Positions 8,201-16,500 of a stretch of 49,811 bases of DNA are shown here, piece after piece. Within the stretch, counting starts at the first letter, position 1. The number at the start of each line of letters is the position of its first letter. Location of the stretch: contig CAMAUX010000040.1 in assembly GCA_945861435.1 (NCBI GenBank), forward strand, positions 1 through 49,811. The letters run 5' to 3'. Both the position numbers and the translations under genes were made by a program. The DNA is from Chthoniobacter flavus (GTDB taxonomy: Bacteria; Verrucomicrobiota; Verrucomicrobiia; Chthoniobacterales; Chthoniobacteraceae). The notes beneath the pieces were generated by a model, which was given only the letters and a program-made list of their open reading frames with translations, had not been told where the DNA came from and did no database searches.

Positions 8201-9116
8201 TTTCGAGTGGCCGACGTACTACATCAGCAGTTTTCCCGGGCAGGATTTGTACCTTGGATCGCCGCGGTTCTCGCTGGGCTCGTTGTGGACGGTGTTCAAC
8301 AAGGACAACTTTGATGAGAGCGAGCGCAATGCATGGCTCTCGGGAGCGGGCTTGCTCAACTGCGTGGAGCAGTTGAACCGGCGCTACAAGGGCCGGGTGC
8401 GCGTGCTGGCGCACAGCATGGGCAACGTGGTGACGGCGGAGGCCCTCCGGAAGGCCGGGCGCAAGCAGGCGATCCACACATGGCTCGCCTCGCAGGCGGC
8501 CATCACCGCGCACTGCTTTGATCCCGGGTCGCAGTGGATGGAGCGCATCCTGATGTGGCCCGTCACACCCGATGTGTATTCCCACGCATGGTCGCCCGAG
8601 GCGAGCGGCCCGCCCCATGCGTGGCCGGAGTCGCAGGCCTCCTATCTTTCGCCCGACTACCTGCTCGGGGCGGCGGGGCGCTTCGTGAACCTGTACAACC
8701 CCGGGGATTACGCGCTGGGCAAGAACGCGTGGCAGGTCAACCAGCAGATGAAACCCGACACCTTCTACAGCTACAAACAAGATGCGGGCTTCGTGAAATG
8801 GGAGGGCCTGCTTTCAGGCAGCCGGGTCCTGGAGTTTGACGAGCACCGCTTCGAGGCCATGGCCTTCGCCGCGCAGGCGCGGGGCTGTGCACTGGGGCAG
8901 ATGGGCGATGCGCGCGGGGTCTTCACAGCCGATCATTCGCTCAATGTGACCACGCTCTTTGCGCCGAGCGTGGGCGGGGATTCTTTCGCCGAGCACAAGT
9001 ACCACAGCGGTCAGTTTCGCGGCACGTTCGCGCAACGCTGGCGTTACTGGGCCGCTGTACTCGGGCACTCCTCCATCCGCTCGGGACATCTTTATGCTGA
9101 ACCTCCTAAAAAATAA
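5214..9116 (+). CDS. Large secreted alpha/beta hydrolase with chitobiase-like and calcium-binding repeats
   Basis: The start is at MKIRGGWKVAGIALLMGAV (signal peptide about 1-31), giving 1300 residues. Residues about 170-250 resemble the chitobiase/hexosaminidase C-terminal domain (PGGSFFAAQSVRMKSAEPG, IHYTTDGSDP). Residues about 253-315 contain three thrombospondin type 3-like calcium motifs (DSDGDGLSDYDE, DTDGDGVPDAEE, DSDGDGVPDGED). The middle (about 330-690) looks like a repeat-rich beta domain. A very acidic segment lies near 700-775. The C-terminal third is an alpha/beta hydrolase: VLLVHGWN near 960 (oxyanion side) and the nucleophile elbow AHSMG near 1066. It is probably an extracellular esterase or lipase; the substrate is unknown. 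The following gene overlaps by 23 bases, so the two are translated together. Confidence 0.78.
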   Translation: MKIRGGWKVAGIALLMGAVLVEGPPVFVGAAPPRWWAGRGVLEPGAPAEDDAPANQGQAKHMAASAVAEMEREFAGGAGPALRAAISGWSVPSLGGGSVVARVTDVGDDFAPVNVGQLKALALPFYDRLISLHHTERYPWGGRVADDFGVVSVGDLKGLFGFEILNAQPPVIDPPGGSFFAAQSVRMKSAEPGARIHYTTDGSDPAESAQSVVSGGVVPLVSDALLRAVVRVGGRAQSAEAQARFLIDILPGIDSDGDGLSDYDEAFVLSTRADLVDTDGDGVPDAEELRLGTNPLAADSDGDGVPDGEDLFPSDPRRSSVLPELPQMVLDVSTPVVGERSVWSAALNDAGEVSFGIAERGDMVVHRWRAGSRLPALAYRGTAVGYGMTFQWLNAAGSVAGIGWNGGAQGPAVWHPGTERPAVEQALPEPEDRGGIVALRVNGFNEAGLAWGSCTRPQFDNVSAGPFADPNYAFAGGHRWLYRRPEREIPGDADWRLLRYGPLFEPLSVNASGAAIGSHWSDGRVSIRADAVAEGNVFHRFEGAHLAGLSDDGTVLGLSRDGLLDFEREWLPADALHPFVSTVADPARVPLLELLPERFRRQVAFVDEQAGVLMNSRGVALVQASAWSGPEDGAEWTPAQVLVDLHGGRLLATPWLTPPLAMNADLAMVRLGRRPLSQPGGGSYLAAEVLLPLEVMVDGDHDGRMSYSDPAVADADRTSPERPFEFWVNNDNDMAAKVDGNDWEEDDYPGDRDRNDEVIRCRRDLEDFARLWVSFKGLGSMVGRPGVEFRFELRPPVGDQWTKEDGAPAIRLYHACEKDGGVGYLFDDTVSWQQVGPEEGGTPFGRALGLVDPSRACALPTGRVEPVWQPPTEQDPFRHFLFEGVGEGRGRLVLCVYEGGLKVGEYPPVHLVLKPVHELFERWSVGSAGTSGVDGKLKPAAVAQPLRVLPLPAHEAERDYVLLVHGWNMAPLEKRQFAETAFKRLWHMGYRGRIGSFEWPTYYISSFPGQDLYLGSPRFSLGSLWTVFNKDNFDESERNAWLSGAGLLNCVEQLNRRYKGRVRVLAHSMGNVVTAEALRKAGRKQAIHTWLASQAAITAHCFDPGSQWMERILMWPVTPDVYSHAWSPEASGPPHAWPESQASYLSPDYLLGAAGRFVNLYNPGDYALGKNAWQVNQQMKPDTFYSYKQDAGFVKWEGLLSGSRVLEFDEHRFEAMAFAAQARGCALGQMGDARGVFTADHSLNVTTLFAPSVGGDSFAEHKYHSGQFRGTFAQRWRYWAAVLGHSSIRSGHLYAEPPKK

Positions 9117-10116
9117 AATCCGCACGCTGCTGCCATGGACCGTCCTGCTCCTCACCCTTGTTCTCTGGATGGAGGCCGAGCCCGTGGGTTTGTGGTGGGC
9201 TCGTCTTTCCCAGAATCCGGACGATCACGGGCGCGTGCCGAGTGCGGCGGATGCGTCGCGGTACAACTCCCAGCTGAGGGAGGCGGCGCGCAGCATGCGC
9301 CAGCCGCTGCGCTTCTGGGGACGGGTGGCCGATCAGGACGGCGGGCCGATGGAAGGTGTGAAGGTTTTTTACAGGGCGCAACTGGTGGATCTGCCATGGA
9401 TCGGCGCCATGGGCACGCACGAGGAGTACGGATCGACGCTGAGCGGGGCCGACGGTGCCTTCTTCTTCGACGCGGGCCGCGGCATGCGTGTCGAGCTCAC
9501 CTACCTGATCAAATCCGGCTACCAGCTTGCACAGGACACCAATCGTTTCTTCGAGTACCCGTCCACAAAGCCCGGTGCGTCGCAGGATCCGGCAAAGCCC
9601 GCCCGGTTCGTGCTGGTGCACGAGTCGGCTGTGGAGCCGCAGCACTCTTTCAATGTGGGTTTTCATGTGCCGTGCGACGGGACCCCGTGCACCGTGGATC
9701 TCAAGCGGGGCAAGGCCACACCGGAGGGGCAGCTGCGCGTGGTGCTGACCCGCAATCCGCTGCGCGTCGAGGGCATCGAAACTTTCGATTGGTGGATGCG
9801 GTTGGAGATGATTGGCGGGGGTCTCGTCGAGGTCGAGCCGCCGCTGGCGGTGAAGGCGCCTGAGGAGGGATACAAGGAGCAGATCAGTTACGAGTTCACC
9901 GGTGCGAAGAGTCCCTTCGATCCCCGCTGGTGCTACTCCACGAGCCGGTACTTCTATTGCAGGACTGCCGCGGGCGAGTACGGCCGGATGCGCATTATCG
10001 CGGACCTGAGCAGCCGGGAACCCCCGGTGCGCCTTGAGGTGGAGTCCTGGCTCAATCCGTCTGGCAGCCGCAACCTGCAGTTTGAAAAGTCCAAGGCACT
10101 ACCGCCCGCGCCTTGA
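9094..10116 (+). CDS. Membrane-anchored protein of unknown function, partner of the large hydrolase
   Basis: The start at MLNLLKNKIRTLLPWTVLLL overlaps the end of the preceding gene by 23 bases, and longer in-frame starts would lie deep inside it. The 340-residue product has one N-terminal hydrophobic helix (about 8-27), which would be an uncleaved anchor or signal. It is followed by an exported region with a carboxypeptidase-regulatory-like beta segment near 70-130 (FWGRVADQDGGPMEGVKVFY, then GADGAFFFDAGRGMRVEL). Cysteines in HVPCDGTPC and RWCYSTSRYFYC suggest disulfides. No enzyme family is recognised. The overlap implies a role tied to the large hydrolase, for example as chaperone, anchor or immunity-type partner; this is inference. 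Confidence 0.65.
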   Translation: MLNLLKNKIRTLLPWTVLLLTLVLWMEAEPVGLWWARLSQNPDDHGRVPSAADASRYNSQLREAARSMRQPLRFWGRVADQDGGPMEGVKVFYRAQLVDLPWIGAMGTHEEYGSTLSGADGAFFFDAGRGMRVELTYLIKSGYQLAQDTNRFFEYPSTKPGASQDPAKPARFVLVHESAVEPQHSFNVGFHVPCDGTPCTVDLKRGKATPEGQLRVVLTRNPLRVEGIETFDWWMRLEMIGGGLVEVEPPLAVKAPEEGYKEQISYEFTGAKSPFDPRWCYSTSRYFYCRTAAGEYGRMRIIADLSSREPPVRLEVESWLNPSGSRNLQFEKSKALPPAP

Positions 10117-10301
10117 CTCTGAGATTGGGGATGCGGGCCGATGGCCTCGGCTTGCCCGGAGGAGGGCTTGCTCGCAGCGGGGTTGTTTGCAGCTTTGACT
10201 GTCCGTCCGTGGAGGAACGGTCGCGGGCTGCGGGCTTGCCCGTGTGGCGTGTGGTGGACTAAAACGATCGGCGCAGTCACCCCACACTCCCACCACCCAC
10301 T

Positions 10302-11648
10302 ATGAACCATCATGCGTGCTCGTTTGTTTCCGCGCTGGCGTTGATCGCCGCGCCGGCCATCGCCCAAGACCAACCCGCCCCGGCCCAGCCCGGTGGTAAA
10401 CTGCCCAAACCGGTGAAAATCCAACTGGTCAAGGTGGCCGACGGTCTTGTTGATCCGGGCCATGTGGCGGCGCCGAAGGACGGTTCGGGCCGGCTCTTTG
10501 TATGCGAACGCAATGGGTTGGTGCGGATCATCAAGGACGGCAAACTGCTGGCGAAGCCGTTCCTGGATCTGAAGGACAAGACGCTGAGTTCCTTCCTCGA
10601 GGAGGGTCTGTACGCGATCGAGTTCCATCCGAAGTTCAAGGAGAACGGTCTCTTTTACGTGAGCTACTCGGACCTCTGGTTCAACGGCGCCACGATGCTT
10701 GTGGAGTACAAGGTCAGCGCCAAAAACCCGGACAAGGCGGATCCGGAGAGTGCGCGTGTGGTGATGCAGATCGATTATCCCTACTGCAACCATCACGGCG
10801 GCAAGATGGCGTTCGGTCCGGACGGCTACCTTTACATCGGTGTGGGCGATGGCGGCTGGGAGGGTGATGTGATCCATGCAGGACAGGACCTGCACACGTG
10901 GCTTGGGAAGATGCTGCGCATCGACGTCAACACCACCTCCACCGACCGTGGCTACGGGATTCCGAAGAGCAACCCGTTCATCACTCCGCTGCAGCAGATG
11001 ACGCTCTTTGGTGTGTCCGAACTGCAGTTCTCCAAGATTCATCCGAAGGCGAAGCCTGAGATCTGGGCCTATGGTCTGCGCAATCCGTGGACCTTCTCCT
11101 TTGACCGCAAGACGGGGGATCTTTTCATCGCCGACGTGGGTCAGAACCACTGGGAGGAAGTCGATTTCCAGCCCGCCTCCAGCAAGGGTGGCGAGAACTA
11201 TGGGTGGAAATCCATGTGCGGCAGCCACCCGTTCCCGATTGAGCTGGAGAAGGGTGCGCCGCGGGTCGGCGTGCTGCCGATCGCGGAGTACAGTCATGTG
11301 GACCAGGGCATCTGCGTGGTCGGCGTAGGAGTCTATCGCGGCAAGGACTATCCGAGCCTCGAAGGCACGTACTTCACGTGCGACTGGGGCTCGGGCAAGG
11401 TGTGGGGCATCCAGCCCGACCCGAACTCCCCCAGCAAATGGCAGATGCAGGAACTGCTGGATCTCGACACGCCAATCCGCCCGACCGGCTCTGGCGAAGA
11501 CGAGGCCGGGAATCTTTACATCACCCACGCCACAGCGAACTACGGCGGCCCTGTGGATCCCGCCCAGAATGAAAAGGGCGCGGTCTGGAAGATCGTTTCT
11601 GCTGACAAGGTGCCCGCGGGCGCAGCGATTGCGCCGCTCCAGAAGTAA
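10302..11648 (+). CDS. PQQ-type sugar (glucose/sorbosone) dehydrogenase-like protein
   Basis: The 448-residue protein has a signal peptide (about 1-21, ending AIAQD). The rest fits the soluble PQQ glucose/sorbosone dehydrogenase beta-propeller: GSGRLFVCERNGLVRIIKDG near 63-82, a YPYCNHHGGKMAFGPDGYLY segment with the conserved His and Gly-rich strand, WLGKMLRIDVN, IWAYGLRNPWTFSFD and ADVGQNHWEEVD. In known relatives a bound PQQ oxidises aldoses or similar substrates in the periplasm. It has no CXXCH heme motif, so electrons would pass to a separate acceptor. The copper protein encoded 97 bp downstream is a natural candidate. The actual substrate cannot be told from sequence, and cofactor binding is inferred from the family. 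Confidence 0.88.
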   Translation: MNHHACSFVSALALIAAPAIAQDQPAPAQPGGKLPKPVKIQLVKVADGLVDPGHVAAPKDGSGRLFVCERNGLVRIIKDGKLLAKPFLDLKDKTLSSFLEEGLYAIEFHPKFKENGLFYVSYSDLWFNGATMLVEYKVSAKNPDKADPESARVVMQIDYPYCNHHGGKMAFGPDGYLYIGVGDGGWEGDVIHAGQDLHTWLGKMLRIDVNTTSTDRGYGIPKSNPFITPLQQMTLFGVSELQFSKIHPKAKPEIWAYGLRNPWTFSFDRKTGDLFIADVGQNHWEEVDFQPASSKGGENYGWKSMCGSHPFPIELEKGAPRVGVLPIAEYSHVDQGICVVGVGVYRGKDYPSLEGTYFTCDWGSGKVWGIQPDPNSPSKWQMQELLDLDTPIRPTGSGEDEAGNLYITHATANYGGPVDPAQNEKGAVWKIVSADKVPAGAAIAPLQK

Positions 11649-11745
11649 GCGCGCATCCGCATTCCTTCAACGCGGCCGGGCGTGCATCTGTTGCGCCCGG
11701 CCGCTTTGTGTCACGCCCATGCAATTTGAAAACCTGCAGCTCCCC

Positions 11746-12354
11746 ATGAAGAACCGACTCCTTTGCCTTGGCCTCGCTGCTGTGTGCGGCGTGGTGTTGT
11801 CCGACCGCATCGCCTTTGCACAAGCACCCGACCCGCATGCGGCGCACGCGGCAGCCTCCGGATTGAAGAAGGAGCTGATCGAGGGGCTGACGGCTGCGGA
11901 TTTCCTGCGTCTGTCGAAGAAGCCGAAGACGGTGGAGTTGGTGATCGTGGCGGCATGGACGCCGGACAATTACGGGATGAACTTCAACGGGTTCTCGCGT
12001 GGCAAGGCGGTGTACACAGTTCCGCAGGGGTGGAATGTGGAGGTCACGTTCATCAACCCAAGCCCCGTGCCCCACAGCGCGGTGGTGGTGGAGCGCGAGA
12101 TGACCGCGAAGTTTCAGGTGGGCGAGCCCGCGTTCAAGGGGGCTGCGGTGCCGAGCGCTCTCACCGGGATCAGCTCTGCCAAGGCCGCGTTCGCATTCAC
12201 GGCCGACGAAGCGGGCGAATACGCGATCGCCTGCGGATTCCCCTCCCACGCGGTTGCGGGCCATTGGGTCGCGCTGGAGGTGAGCGCCTCCGCCACCGCA
12301 CCGAGCCTCAAGCTCGGGGACGCTCCAGCCACACCGGCATCGCCGGCTCGTTAA
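11746..12354 (+). CDS. Sulfocyanin-like type 1 copper protein
   Basis: The start at MKNRLLCLGLAAV gives a signal peptide (about 1-25) and 202 residues. From residue 63 it matches the sulfocyanin/cupredoxin pattern: NYGMNFNGFSRGKAVYTVP near 75-93, VTFINPSPVPHSAVVV with ligand H110, and the C-terminal loop C163-G-F-P-S-H168-A-V-A-G-H173-W. H110, C163 and H168 are the expected equatorial copper ligands. The fourth position, usually Met in this loop spacing, is His173. The role is periplasmic one-electron transfer, probably from the PQQ-type dehydrogenase encoded just upstream (97-bp gap, same strand). A Pro/Ala-rich tail (about 183-202) is probably disordered. Confidence 0.82.
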   Translation: MKNRLLCLGLAAVCGVVLSDRIAFAQAPDPHAAHAAASGLKKELIEGLTAADFLRLSKKPKTVELVIVAAWTPDNYGMNFNGFSRGKAVYTVPQGWNVEVTFINPSPVPHSAVVVEREMTAKFQVGEPAFKGAAVPSALTGISSAKAAFAFTADEAGEYAIACGFPSHAVAGHWVALEVSASATAPSLKLGDAPATPASPAR

Positions 12355-12427
12355 ACAGGGCGGGGCTTTTTCGAATTCCGTCCCGGCAGCCTGCAATTCG
12401 GGGCTCGTAATAGGAGACGTATCTAGC

Positions 12428-12433
12428 TATAAT
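12428..12433 (+). promoter_or_regulatory. Possible -10 element upstream of the rod-like gene
   Basis: TATAAT stands 26 bases before the ATG at 12459, in a locally AT-rich stretch between GC-rich genes. No good -35 hexamer is seen at the right distance, so this is suggestive only. Confidence 0.35.
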
Positions 12434-12458
12434 CTGAACCAGTTAAAACCTGCTTTCT

Positions 12459-13172
12459 ATGATCGCCGGAATCTCCGCCACCCTGTCCGCGTTGCGCGCC
12501 GCTGAAACTCAGCAGGCCGTGACGGCAAACAACATCGCGAACCTGCTCACGCCGGGCTTCAAGTCGCGTCGGGTGGAGCTTGAGAGCCGTGGCGATGGCG
12601 TGGCGGTCGGGGCGGTGTCGGCCAGTCAGGCGCAGGGACCCCTGGCCCTCACCGGCAACCCGCTCGACCTCGCGGTTCAGGGTGGAGGCTACTTTGCGGT
12701 CGAAAAGCCGGATGGAACGCAGGCGCTCACACGCGCCGGCAATTTTCGCATTTCAGCCGATGGGACGGTGGTGACCCCGGATGGGTACCGGGTGACCGGC
12801 TTTCCACCGGCGCCTCCCGGGACGACCGGTGTGAATCTTTCTCCCAACGGCACGGGGACGTTTCAGACGCCCGGTGGTCCGGTGAATTTTCAGGTGCCGC
12901 TGGCGCGCGTGGCGAATCCGCAGGGATTGCGGAGTGCGGGCGGCAATCTGCTGGAAGCGACGCCTGCGTCGGGTCAGATCGAGACCGGGACGGCGGGGGG
13001 AGCGGGATTTGGCTGGGTGGTGAGCGGGGCGCAGGAGCTTTCCAATGTGGACATCATCGAGCAGATGGTGAGTTTGATTGAGGTGAAGGCCGCGTACATG
13101 GCGAACCTCAAGGCGCTCGGTGCCGCGGACGAGATGGCGGCTGTCGCGATCCGCTGGACGCGCGGCCGCTGA
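12459..13172 (+). CDS. Flagellar hook/rod family protein (FlgF/FlgG-like), orphan
   Basis: The 237-residue protein has both hallmarks of the flagellar rod/hook family. The N-terminal helix motif is at residues 20-40 (QQAVTANNIANLLTPGFKSR, canonical form ANNLANxxTxGFK). The C-terminal helix is near 200-230 (ELSNVDIIEQMVSLIEVKAA). Between them is a FlgG-like beta region (GGYFAVEKPDGTQALTRAGN, ISADGTVVTPDGYRV). In flagellated bacteria such proteins build the axial rod outside the inner membrane via type III export. No other flagellar gene is nearby, so this is a solitary copy. It may supplement a flagellar set elsewhere or be a relic; the sequence itself looks intact. Confidence 0.85.
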   Translation: MIAGISATLSALRAAETQQAVTANNIANLLTPGFKSRRVELESRGDGVAVGAVSASQAQGPLALTGNPLDLAVQGGGYFAVEKPDGTQALTRAGNFRISADGTVVTPDGYRVTGFPPAPPGTTGVNLSPNGTGTFQTPGGPVNFQVPLARVANPQGLRSAGGNLLEATPASGQIETGTAGGAGFGWVVSGAQELSNVDIIEQMVSLIEVKAAYMANLKALGAADEMAAVAIRWTRGR

Positions 13173-13251
13173 TAAACGGCGGGGTGCGTGTGCGGGGTCT
13201 CCGCATGGTGATGCCGCGGTTTGCTGATGGCGCGGCTCGTGTTTCCCTGAA

Positions 13252-13571
13252 TCTAAATGCGGCGATGCAAGTTTGTCGGATCTGATGTGAGTTTCTGTGG
13301 AAACGGAATTTGCGGCTTAAAATCATCCCGTTTCAGGCTCACCCGTTGGGTGAGTCTCTTTGAGCGATCTTCAAAGTCTGTAACGACGTGGCTGTTACCC
13401 TCAAGTATCCAGGCACCGATAGGACTCAGCAGTCGCCTGAACCCGGAGAGTTCCCAATGGCCCACGGAACGCACTGAATGCACGGACCACGCAACAGACT
13501 CTCAGCCTCCTCAATCCCCCACACTCCGTCCGTGCGGTCCGTGACGTGGGCCGTCCATTCACGTTTTTAGG
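13252..13571 (+). repeat. MITE-like repeat, copy B (320 bp)
   Basis: This copy is closely similar to copies at 150-476 and 17507-17831 and ends in the same TTTTTAGG. It is flanked by CTGAA (13247-13251) and TTGAA (13572-13576); shifted by one base, TGAAT occurs on both sides (13248-13252 and 13573-13577). It fills the gap between two convergent genes, just 20 bp from the end of the lyase fusion. It contains the hairpin CTCACCC-GTT-GGGTGAG and the arms GGCCCACG/CGTGGGCC. It could act as a bidirectional transcript end here. Confidence 0.8.
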
Positions 13572-13591
13572 TTGAATGTGGTGGGGTGCGC

Positions 13592-16500
13592 CTACCAGAG
13601 GATTGGCTGGGTCACGCCGATGTTGCGCTGGACCTCCGGATCGGTGGGATCTGCGGGGAGTTTTTTCCAGAGATCGATATAGGTCGGTTCGCCGAACTGC
13701 AGGCCGGCGAGGAGCAGACTGGGTTGGCGAGCGGGCCAGCCCTCCCACGCCTGCACGTCCGGCTTGAGGGTCCACTTGGATTTGTCGGCGAGGAACGGGT
13801 AGAGGAATGCCACGGCTTTGCGGATGCAGCGTCCGTCGGGCAGGGTGAATTCCCAGAGATTGTCGCCGATGGTGGACAGCACATGGCAAAGCAGCACCAT
13901 GTTATCGAGCTGGAAGATGGAGTAGCCGTACGGCTTGGTGCGCGCGAGTTCGAGGGGGAATCCGCCGTCCTCCGCCATCTGCCTGGCAACGAACACCTCC
14001 TTGTACTGTTTGCGGCACGCGGCGAGTTTTTCCTGATCGCGCGTGAAGTCCGCATAAACCGCGAGCTGCAGGTAAAAGGCGACGGAGTGGTTGTTCTTGG
14101 CGGCGGCTTCTTCCCTCCCGTTTTTGCTCGTGACCATCCACGTGGCGAGTTCGCGAAACCATGCGCGGAGATCCTCTGCCATGCTCGCAGGGAAGACTGG
14201 GGACTTTTCAAGAACCCGGACCGCCGCGGGGATCTCGATGAGATGAAGGGCGTCGATGATCCCAATGCCGCGTCCCGGTGAGACGCCCGGGACGGCTTGG
14301 GCGAAGTTGAGGTGCGGGGTCATGCGCAGCTTGGGATCGAGGAAGAAACAGCGCAGGAGTTCGGCGGCCTTGACCACATACTGGTCGTCGCCAGTGATCT
14401 TGTGCGCAGCGGCAAGCGCGGCGACGGAGTCCCGCAAGGTTTTTACGACGAGACGGTGCTGGCTGAAGTTGTTGGGATTGGTTTCGCCATCGCGACGGAT
14501 GTAGGGGAGGCCGTCCGGCTTTGTGGGATCGGGCCACCAGTAATCGCCGTTGGAATAGAAGTCATTCGGGCCGCCTTCGCTGAGTTTTGCAGGGAATGCG
14601 GTGATGGTGACGGCGGGCTGCGTGAGGGCTTGGGCGGCGGCTTTGAGGATGCGTTCGCGCTCTAGGGGAGCGAGGTCGAGGGTGGCCTTGGGTTTCACCG
14701 GGGCGTCCTGTGTGCCCGGCGTTTTGGCGGATCCTGAGGCGGCGGTGCCGGGCGCGGAATCGGTCTTCGGCTTTGTCGTTTTGGAACCGGTGCCGGATTT
14801 GGGTTTGGGATCGCCGGTCGGTTTGCCTTGGGGATCTGCGGCGGGTTTGTTTGTTGGGGCGGGAGCGGCCTTGTTTTCGACGTTGAGGAACTGGGTGCGG
14901 CGGCCTTCGGAGAAGGCGCTGAAGACGAGTTTGTGGCCGGAGATGCGCGCGCTGATTTGTGCGCGGCCATTGTACATCTGGACGACGCGCGAGCCTGTGG
15001 AGGTGCCGAGGTTGTCGAGGAGCTGGCCTTCGCCAAGCATGCCAAAACGGACGACGCTCGCGGAGTCGAGGCAGGGCACACCCTCGGCGTCGAACATGCG
15101 GGCTTCCACCGTGACGGTACCGTCCTTCTGAGCGATCTCGGAAAGCGTGAGCTTCGCGGGTTTGCCCCATGGCTTGGCCTGGTAGGCGACGGAGATCTCA
15201 TCCGCGATCTCGCCAGCGGGCGTGCGGGCGACGGCGCGCAGTTGGTTGGGGCCTTCGTTGAGCTGGACCATCCAGCGGAGGCCGGCGGCCGGGAAGTCTT
15301 TGCTGTCGCGGTTCTTGGTGCCGAGGCTCTTGCCGTCGGCGAAGAGCTCGACCTGTGCGCAGTTGGAATAGACGCGGACTTCCTTTGCCTCGCCCGGTTT
15401 GCCCCAGCGCACCGCCCATTCATGGCCGAGGAGGCGAATCATGGGCTTCTCGGACCAGTAGCTTTGGAAAACGTAATAGCCTTCCTTTGGTATGCCATCG
15501 CGGCTGACGAGGCCCTTCTGGTTCACGCGGGGCACGGGGTTCTCCGGCCGCAGCGGGGTGGCGAAGTCCTTGAAGATCCACTGGGCGCTGCCGGTGAGCG
15601 ATGGGAGGGATTCCTGTTCCTTGAGATGCCAGTCGAAGAGGTTGACCATGTAACTCTCCGACCAGTCGCCATCCTTGGACATGCGCACCTTGCCGCCGGA
15701 TTTCTTGTAAGCCTTGCCCTTTTCGGCGGTGCCTTCGCCGACGGCGACCTGCTCGATCATCTTCTCGGGCTCCTCGGAGAAGCGGCGTGCATGGCTGTCG
15801 CCGCCCCATTCCGCGTGGAAAAAGCGCGGCGTGTCCTTGAGAGCTTTTTCCGCGGCTGCTGCGTATTCGGTATAGCGTCCGGAATACCAGCCGGCCCAGA
15901 TGCTGGGGGAATAGACGTCGACGATGTCCTTGCAAAAATCGCAACGGCGGATGGTGGTGAGGCGCGAGGGGTCGAGCTGGTGGGCGAGCGCGTGGAGTTC
16001 CTTCATGAAGGCGCGGATGGCGTCCTTGTCCTGCTTTTCGAAATCGCCGGGCCAGTCGTTTTCGTTGCCGAGGCCCCAGAGGATGACGGAGGGATGGTTG
16101 CCATGCTGGCTGATGAGAGCCTTGAGCATGTCGCGGCACTGCTGTTGGTAACGGTCGCCGCCGATGCCGCCGCGGCACCATGGGATCTCCTCCCAGACGA
16201 GCAGTCCGAGCTCATCGCAGAGTTGGAGAACAAGAGGTGCTTGTTGGTAGTGGCCGAGGCGCACGAAGTTCGCGCCCATTTCCTTGATGGCCACAAGGGT
16301 CTGGCGGACGACCTCGTCGGGCACGGCGGCGGCGACTCCGGCGTGGTCCTCGTGGTAATGCGTGCCTCGGAGCAGGAGACGTTCGCCATTGAGCTTGAAG
16401 GGGCCGTGCTCGACCCATTCAAAACTGCGGAATCCGAAGGGTTCGGTGACGAGTTGCTCGCCGTGCTTTGAGGTGAGCGTGAGCACGCATTGGTAGAGAG

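Noticed and set aside
6252-8780. An 842-codon minus-strand open frame inside the large hydrolase gene
   Set aside because: It is Arg/His/Pro-rich with no domain pattern and lies opposite a gene with recognisable domains in order.
9954-11528. A 524-codon minus-strand open frame opposite the PQQ-type dehydrogenase
   Set aside because: The plus-strand frame has a signal peptide and family motifs throughout; the minus frame has neither.
14828-16471. A 547-codon plus-strand open frame opposite the GH2-lyase gene
   Set aside because: It has no signal, motif or family; it mirrors the codon bias of the real gene.
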